Shown here: positions 4,806 through 9,021 of the stretch, one piece after another
Layout of the letters: each line of letters opens with the position of its first letter
Position numbering within the stretch: position 1 is the stretch's first letter
Source: an uncultured Collinsella sp.
GTDB taxonomy: Bacteria > Actinomycetota > Coriobacteriia > Coriobacteriales > Coriobacteriaceae
Assembly: GCA_900549535.1 (NCBI GenBank)
Contig: UROR01000079.1
Span: forward strand, 1-9,021
Reading direction: 5' to 3'
DNA length: 9,021 nucleotides
Position numbers and translations under genes: made by a program
The notes under the pieces: model-generated
The model's input: the letters and a program-made list of their open reading frames with translations, nothing else
Database searches by the model: none
What the model was told of the DNA's origin: nothing

Positions 4806-7583
4806 TTACTTGCGACCGAACTTAATCTTGATGGCGCGCTTGAGCGCGTACTTGCCCAGGCTTGGGAGCTTTTGCTCGTATTTGACCATCGTGGAGCACT
4901 CGGGGCGGTCGCGATCCAGATGGATAGCGTCAAACGCGCACTTGGTGGTGCACAGGCCGCAGCCGATGCACTTGTTGGGGTCGACGATCGAGGCGCCGCA
5001 GCCCAGGCAGCGGGCGGTCTCGGCGCGCACCTGCTCCTCGGAAAAGGTCTCAACATACTCGCTAAACGGCGCAGCCTTCTCGCGTTCGCGGTCCACGTGG
5101 GCAACCTCGCGGCTCGCGTTGTCGTAGCTCTCGAGCACAACGTCGTCGCGGTCGAGCGCGGTGTAGCGGCGCTGATTGCGGCCGATGGTGAGCGTGGAGC
5201 CCGGCTGCACAAAGCGATGGATGGACACCGCGGCCTCGTGGCCGGCGGCGATAGCGTCGATGGCAAAGCTGGGGCCAGTGTAGACGTCACCACCCACAAA
5301 GATGTCGGGTTCGGCGGTCTGGTAGGTCTGGGGATCGGCAAGGGCACCCTGGCCGCGGCCGAGCTCCACCTTGGAGCCAGCCAGCAGGTCGCCCCACACA
5401 ATGGACTGGCCAATCGACATGACGACACGGTCGGCATCGACACGGCGCAGATCGCTCTCGTCGTACTCGGGCGCAAAACGGCCCTCGTCGTCAAAGACAC
5501 GCGTGCAGCGCTTGAAGGTGATACCGCACACATGACCGGCCTCGTCTAGGTGAATCTCCTTGGGGCCCCAGCCGCAGCTGATGTGAGCGCCGTCCTCAAC
5601 GGCCTCGCGACGCTCCTCCTCGCTGGCGGGCATCTGAGCCTCGCTCTCCAGGCAGAACATCTCAACATGCTCGGAGCCCAGACGGCAGGCGTTGCGGGTC
5701 ACGTCGATAGCCACGTTGCCGCCGCCCACTACGATGGTGCGGCCGGGTAGCGCGTCGATCTTGCCGCTGTTGACCTCGCGCAAGAAGTCGACGGCCACGG
5801 TCACGTCCTCGGCATCCTCGCCCGGAATACCGGCAAGGCGGCCGCCCTGGCAGCCGATGGCAACATAAAAGGCCTTAAAACCCTGCTCGCGCAGCTCATC
5901 GAGCGTCACATCGCGACCGACCTCCACGCCATAGCGGAACTCGGCACCCATCAGGCGAATGATCTCGACCTCGGCCTCGATAACGTCCTTCTCCAGCTTA
6001 AAGCTGGGAATACCGTAGGTGAGCATGCCGCCCGGACGCTCGTTCTTCTCGAACACGACGGGCTTATAGCCCTTCTCGGCCAGATAAAAAGCGCAGGACA
6101 GACCGGCCGGGCCGGCACCGATGATGGCGATCTTCTGGTCGAAGCCGCCGGCACGCGTCGGCGTCACCACGGGCGGGACATAGCGGGTCGCGGCGTCCAG
6201 ATCGCGCTGGGCGATAAACTTCTTGACCTCGTCGATGGCCACGGCGGCGTCCACACGGCCGCGGGTGCAGGCATCCTCACAGCGGCGGTTGCACACACGG
6301 CCGCAGATAGCGGGCAGCGGGTTCTCGCGCTTAATGAGTGCTAGGGCCTCGTCATAGCGACCCTGCGCCGCGAGCTTCAAATAACCCTGAACGGCAACAT
6401 GCGCGGGGCAGGCCGTCTTGCAGGGCGCGGTGCCGGACTTGTGCGTCTCGATGCGGTTGTCGTTGCGGTAGTTGGGCGACCACTTGGTGTGGTCCCACTT
6501 GGTGGCATCGGGCAGCTCCTGGCGCGGATACTCGGGGACCCGTCCGCCCGCCTTTTTGCTGCAGAGCTTCTGGCCCAGCTTGGCGGCGCCGGCCGGACAC
6601 ACCTCAACGCAGCGACCGCAGGCAACGCACTTGTCCTTCTCGACCTTGGCGACATAGGCCGAGCGCGACAGGTTGGGCGTGTTGAATAGCTGCGAGGTGC
6701 GCAGGGCGTAGCACACGTTGACGTTACAGTTGCAGATGGCGAAGATCTTGTTCTCGCCGTCGATGTTGGTGATCTGGTGCACAAAGCCGTTGTCCTCGGC
6801 CTGGCGCAGGATGTCGTAAACCTCGTCGCGGGTCACGTAATGGCCACGATCGGTCTCGACCACGTAGTCGGCCATATCGCCCACGGCGATGCACCAATCG
6901 GCCGGGTCGTCGGCGCAGCCCTCACCCATCACGCGACGGCTCGCGCGACAGCTGCAGGTGCTGGCGGCATACTTACCCTCGTATTTGTCGAGCCAGTGCT
7001 CAATATGCTCAATCGGCACCGAGGTGCTTGCGGCATCGATGGCCTTCTCGACCGGAATGACGTGCATGCCGATACCGGCACCTCCGGGCGGCACCATCGG
7101 CGTGGCCTTGGACAGCGGGCCCTTGGATGCCTGTTCAAAGAACTTGGCGTAGACCGGGTGCTCCTCGAGCTGGCTCACGCGCATGTTGAGAAACTCGGCG
7201 GAACCCGGCACCAGCATGGGCAACACCCATTGCTTGGCGCGCTCGGGATTTTCCCAGTTGTACTCGAGCAGGCCCGTGTAGCTCATATAGTCGAGCATCT
7301 TCTCGATCTGGGCCTCGGGCATGCCGGTGAGCTTGACCATCTCGGGCAGCGTGTAGGGACGGCGCATCTTCATCTTGCAGAGTACCTCGGCCTGCTCGTC
7401 AGTCGCGGCCTCGGCAAACGACCAGTACTCGTAGCCCAGCAGCTCGTCGCGATGCAGCAGGCGGTTAGTGCAGTGCTCGCACAGTTTGACGATGGCCTCG
7501 CGCGGATGCTCCGGCAGCGGCGGCACAAACTCCGCACCGATATCGGGCTCGGTGTAGCTAATCCCCGGTCCGTTGAGAATCAT
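4806..7583 (-). CDS. Multidomain 4Fe-4S / FAD-dependent NAD(P)H oxidoreductase (GltD-like)
   Basis: This 925-residue soluble protein joins several redox modules. Residues 1-310 form a Cys-containing N-terminal part with a helix-turn-helix-like stretch (about 75-110) and the clusters Cys35/38, Cys210/212/223/231 and Cys284/286/291. A 4Fe-4S ferredoxin motif follows at 319-329 (CVACGRCVEVC). Residues about 385-450 resemble the Fe-S N-terminal domain of GltD and dihydropyrimidine dehydrogenase (CKTAC, CGRVCNRRCEDAC). An FAD site is at 485-512 (IAIIGAGPAG), and an NAD(P)-binding site at 617-636 (VVGGGNVAIDVTRNACRLG). A second FAD contact is VGGDVYTGPSFAIDAIAAG (763-781). The C-terminus has another cluster-binding region: Cys859/862 and CIGCGLCTTKC (872-882). 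It probably moves electrons between NAD(P)H and a ferredoxin or partner enzyme; the substrate is unknown. No glutamate-synthase large subunit is nearby. The start is the ATG at 7581-7583, with AGAAGGGA upstream. It heads a unit with hypA and is divergent from tetR. Confidence 0.88.
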   Translation of the reverse strand: MILNGPGISYTEPDIGAEFVPPLPEHPREAIVKLCEHCTNRLLHRDELLGYEYWSFAEAATDEQAEVLCKMKMRRPYTLPEMVKLTGMPEAQIEKMLDYMSYTGLLEYNWENPERAKQWVLPMLVPGSAEFLNMRVSQLEEHPVYAKFFEQASKGPLSKATPMVPPGGAGIGMHVIPVEKAIDAASTSVPIEHIEHWLDKYEGKYAASTCSCRASRRVMGEGCADDPADWCIAVGDMADYVVETDRGHYVTRDEVYDILRQAEDNGFVHQITNIDGENKIFAICNCNVNVCYALRTSQLFNTPNLSRSAYVAKVEKDKCVACGRCVEVCPAGAAKLGQKLCSKKAGGRVPEYPRQELPDATKWDHTKWSPNYRNDNRIETHKSGTAPCKTACPAHVAVQGYLKLAAQGRYDEALALIKRENPLPAICGRVCNRRCEDACTRGRVDAAVAIDEVKKFIAQRDLDAATRYVPPVVTPTRAGGFDQKIAIIGAGPAGLSCAFYLAEKGYKPVVFEKNERPGGMLTYGIPSFKLEKDVIEAEVEIIRLMGAEFRYGVEVGRDVTLDELREQGFKAFYVAIGCQGGRLAGIPGEDAEDVTVAVDFLREVNSGKIDALPGRTIVVGGGNVAIDVTRNACRLGSEHVEMFCLESEAQMPASEEERREAVEDGAHISCGWGPKEIHLDEAGHVCGITFKRCTRVFDDEGRFAPEYDESDLRRVDADRVVMSIGQSIVWGDLLAGSKVELGRGQGALADPQTYQTAEPDIFVGGDVYTGPSFAIDAIAAGHEAAVSIHRFVQPGSTLTIGRNQRRYTALDRDDVVLESYDNASREVAHVDREREKAAPFSEYVETFSEEQVRAETARCLGCGASIVDPNKCIGCGLCTTKCAFDAIHLDRDRPECSTMVKYEQKLPSLGKYALKRAIKIKFGRK

Positions 7584-7657
7584 AGTCGTCCCTTCTCTTG
7601 CCGCAACCTGGCAGGCACGCAGCGCCCCTCTTTTTACGGGCTCGACATGCCCCCACG

Positions 7658-7739
7658 CCGTTCACCCGTTATTGTTGACATTGTGTCAAAAACAGTATTG
7701 ACGAACCGTCAACAATATTCAAGACTGTTAGGTGAACGG
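7658..7739. promoter_or_regulatory. Divergent control region with nested palindromic operator array
   Basis: The space between the oxidoreductase and the TetR gene holds two palindromes of the same design: TTGACA-TTG-TGTCAA (7675-7689) and TTGACG-AAC-CGTCAA (7698-7712), with centres 23 bases apart. Their outer halves extend to TATTGTTGAC (7670-7679) and GTCAACAATA (7708-7717), a perfect 10-bp inverted repeat, so the whole array is itself symmetric. Outside it, CCGTTCACC (7658-7666) and GGTGAACGG (7731-7739) form a second perfect 9-bp pair. The palindromes contain -35-like TTGACA/TTGACG on both strands. TetR regulators usually bind such sites in their own divergent promoter, so the adjacent TetR is the likely ligand, with two dimers possible. 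I cannot define -10 boxes convincingly. Confidence 0.65.
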
Positions 7740-7770
7740 TCAGGCAAAAGAGGATGAAAGGCGGCAAAAC

Positions 7771-8433
7771 ATGGGCAACAACACAGCAGATACCTCTGTG
7801 GCCGATGCCGTCCCCGCGCCCGACAGCACGGCCAAACGTCTGACGGGCGACGAACGCCGTCGCGAGATCCTCGCCGCCGTGCGCACCGTGAGTTCCGAGC
7901 TGGGTGTGTCGCATCTATCTGTCTCGGCCGTGACCAAACGCGCCGGCTGCACGCGCTCATTGTTCTACCACTACTTTGCCGATATGGACGCCGCCGTCAC
8001 CGCTGTCATGGACGAGGCAATCGACGGTTTTATCGCCGAGCTCGAGCAGTGGAATGCCAGCCGCATCGCCGGTGATATCGAGGGCGCACTCGACACCGTC
8101 GCCCCGCTCTTCAAGCGCCTGGTCGTCAGCGGCCACGAGCTGCCGAGTACGCTCACCTCAAGCAGCGGCGCGCTCTACGGCGGCTTTTTGCACAACGTGG
8201 TCCAGCGCGTGGCGCAGTATATCTGCGACACCACCGTGGTGGATTTTGTCGCCCATCATGAGCTACGCATCGACCATGTCTACGAGACGTTCTACACCCT
8301 CATCATGGGGTTGTTGATGTATATCCGCACGCACCCCGATGTGCCCGACGAGACGGTCAAGGAAATCATCGCCTCGACACTCCACATCGAGGGCTATACC
8401 GCCAAGTATCCGGAGCGCAAGCCCCAGAACTGA
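7771..8433 (+). CDS. TetR/AcrR-family transcriptional regulator
   Basis: This 220-residue protein has the TetR DNA-binding domain at about residues 28-75: RREILAAVRTVSSELG, then VSAVTKRAGCTRSLFYHYFADMDAA, the recognition helix with the usual Phe-Tyr-His-Tyr-Phe. The remainder is mostly helical, as in TetR ligand domains, and the inducer cannot be inferred. The first ~25 residues are a polar, Ala/Asp/Pro-rich tail with no family match. The ATG at 7771-7773 is chosen because AAAGGCGG lies about seven bases upstream; a GTG at 7732 keeps the frame open but has no ribosome-binding site and falls inside an inverted repeat. It is divergent from the oxidoreductase and followed by a membrane protein in the same direction. 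By family habit it probably represses its own promoter and the divergent one through the palindromes at 7670-7717, which is an inference from position. Confidence 0.92.
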   Translation: MGNNTADTSVADAVPAPDSTAKRLTGDERRREILAAVRTVSSELGVSHLSVSAVTKRAGCTRSLFYHYFADMDAAVTAVMDEAIDGFIAELEQWNASRIAGDIEGALDTVAPLFKRLVVSGHELPSTLTSSSGALYGGFLHNVVQRVAQYICDTTVVDFVAHHELRIDHVYETFYTLIMGLLMYIRTHPDVPDETVKEIIASTLHIEGYTAKYPERKPQN

Positions 8434-8438
8434 CGACA

Positions 8439-8478
8439 TTTGGCCAAACTGCCCGCGATCGGAAGAGGGGCCGCGGGC
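8439..8478 (+). promoter_or_regulatory. Palindrome and GC-rich hairpin between tetR and the membrane gene
   Basis: Directly after the tetR stop lie the 10-bp palindrome TTTGGCCAAA (8439-8448) and a hairpin with a perfect 7-bp stem, GCCCGCG (8451-8457) and CGCGGGC (8472-8478), loop 14 bases. The hairpin has no U tract after it (GTGTG follows), so it is not a standard Rho-independent terminator. It may slow transcription or stabilise an mRNA end. Confidence 0.35.
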
Positions 8479-8496
8479 GTGTGAAAGGAGAGCAGC

Positions 8497-9021
8497 ATGC
8501 TGTTCGATGTTTGGGGTAGCGATACCCTTATCCACTGGGCCGGCTGGGCCATGGTCTTTATCGGCCTGATCGTGCTCAACGAGGTCGGCCGCCGCACCAA
8601 GCTCGGCGCGGCCATCATCTTTGGTGTGGCTCCGCTGGCCATGACCATCTACTGCGTCGCCATCGCCGTCGGCGTTTCGCAGGGTGCCGAGTGGGCGCTC
8701 ACCAACCCCACCCATGTGTACCAAAACAGCTGGTTCCACTACGCCAAGGTGTACGCGGCGCTGGCCGGCTGCTGGGGCTTCATCGCCATTAAGTACCAGT
8801 GGGGCAAGATCGGCAAGGCGCACTGGTTCCGCGCATGGCCGTTTGTGATCGTCGCTATCAACATCATGATCGCCGTCGTGTCCGACTTCGAGAGCGCCTA
8901 TCACTTCTTTGTCCTGGGCGAGTCCACCTGGGTCACCTCCGAGGGCGCCACGCAGCTCGCCGGCTGGAACAACGTGTTCAACGGCATCGCCGGTATCATC
9001 AACATCTTCTGCATGACCGGC
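8497..9021 (+). CDS. Polytopic membrane protein, possibly DUF5692 family (partial at 3' end)
   Basis: An open frame starts with ATG at 8497-8499 and continues without a stop to the window end, giving 175 residues. AAAGGAG seven bases upstream supports the start. The protein begins MLFDVWGSDTLIHWAGWAMV and has hydrophobic segments at about residues 13-28, 37-60, 84-98 and 112-128, with another beginning near 160. Trp-, Tyr- and His-containing stretches (for example SWFHYAKVYAALAG, 78-91) lie between them. The general pattern, including an FH-x-x-KVY-x-ALAG segment followed by an IAIKY stretch, reminds me of the uncharacterised DUF5692 membrane family, but I hold this weakly. It lies 63 bases after tetR in the same direction, so it may be cotranscribed with it and could be the function the regulator controls. 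No catalytic motif is evident. Confidence 0.75.
   Translation, partial: MLFDVWGSDTLIHWAGWAMVFIGLIVLNEVGRRTKLGAAIIFGVAPLAMTIYCVAIAVGVSQGAEWALTNPTHVYQNSWFHYAKVYAALAGCWGFIAIKYQWGKIGKAHWFRAWPFVIVAINIMIAVVSDFESAYHFFVLGESTWVTSEGATQLAGWNNVFNGIAGIINIFCMTG

Noticed and set aside
4356..5549. A 397-codon plus-strand frame opposite hypA and the oxidoreductase end
   Set aside because: It is antisense to well-supported cysteine motifs and rich in Ala, Gly, Leu and Val without family character.
7732..7770. A longer TetR starting at GTG 7732
   Set aside because: No Shine-Dalgarno precedes it and the codon lies within the outer inverted repeat; the ATG at 7771 has a good ribosome-binding site.
8263..8904. 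A 213-codon minus-strand frame opposite the end of tetR and the membrane gene
   Set aside because: The plus-strand frames have good starts, ribosome-binding sites and recognisable TetR or membrane features; this one is low-complexity antisense.
1..9021. tRNA, rRNA, CRISPR arrays, integrases or insertion-sequence transposases
   Set aside because: I saw no cloverleaf-like sequence, regularly spaced repeats, or transposase or recombinase motifs in either strand.

Overview
The window looks like gut Coriobacteriia (Actinomycetota), most likely Collinsella. The clues are high GC, strong G/C preference at third codon positions, a mannose-family PTS operon ending in a DUF956 (ManO) gene, and a TetR gene divergent from a large ferredoxin/FAD oxidoreductase. 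The genus is an inference from recognised protein styles; no search was run. Roughly the first 740 bases do not match the rest. They use AAA, ATT and TTT codons more freely and seem to come from another genome.

Layout. (1) Bases 1-68, minus strand: the start of an exported protein, truncated by the window edge and overlapping the end of the next reading frame. (2) Bases 53-1057, minus: one open frame whose first ~106 residues are ManO/DUF956 and whose remainder is the C-terminal two thirds of a tRNA-dihydrouridine synthase. The join near base 737 is abrupt and both partners are incomplete, so an assembly chimera is more likely than a natural fusion. (3) Bases 1178-3941, minus: manX-manY-manZ (IIAB, IIC, IID), a tight operon with strong Shine-Dalgarno sites. 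A hairpin at 1086-1121 separates manZ from manO. (4) Bases 3942-4346: an AT-rich ~400-base intergenic stretch with the likely man promoter, a possible leader hairpin that pairs with the manX ribosome-binding site, an 18-bp palindrome, two copies of a GTTTAAAC palindrome, and a long inverted repeat just after hypA. (5) Bases 4347-7583, minus: a 925-residue iron-sulfur/FAD/NAD(P)H oxidoreductase followed 30 bases later by hypA. (6) Bases 7584-7770: a divergent control region with a nested array of TTGAC/GTCAA half-sites. (7) Bases 7771-9021, plus: a TetR-family regulator and a polytopic membrane protein cut by the window end.

How it works together. The PTS operon would import and phosphorylate a hexose (mannose, glucose or fructose class). 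The TetR protein probably binds the shared control region and could regulate both itself with the membrane gene and the oxidoreductase-hypA unit. HypA delivers nickel to hydrogenases, so its coupling to a flavin/iron-sulfur oxidoreductase suggests redox metabolism, although no hydrogenase lies in view. The clearest oddity is the ManO-Dus composite frame. The most plausible real regulatory biology is the operator array at 7658-7739.
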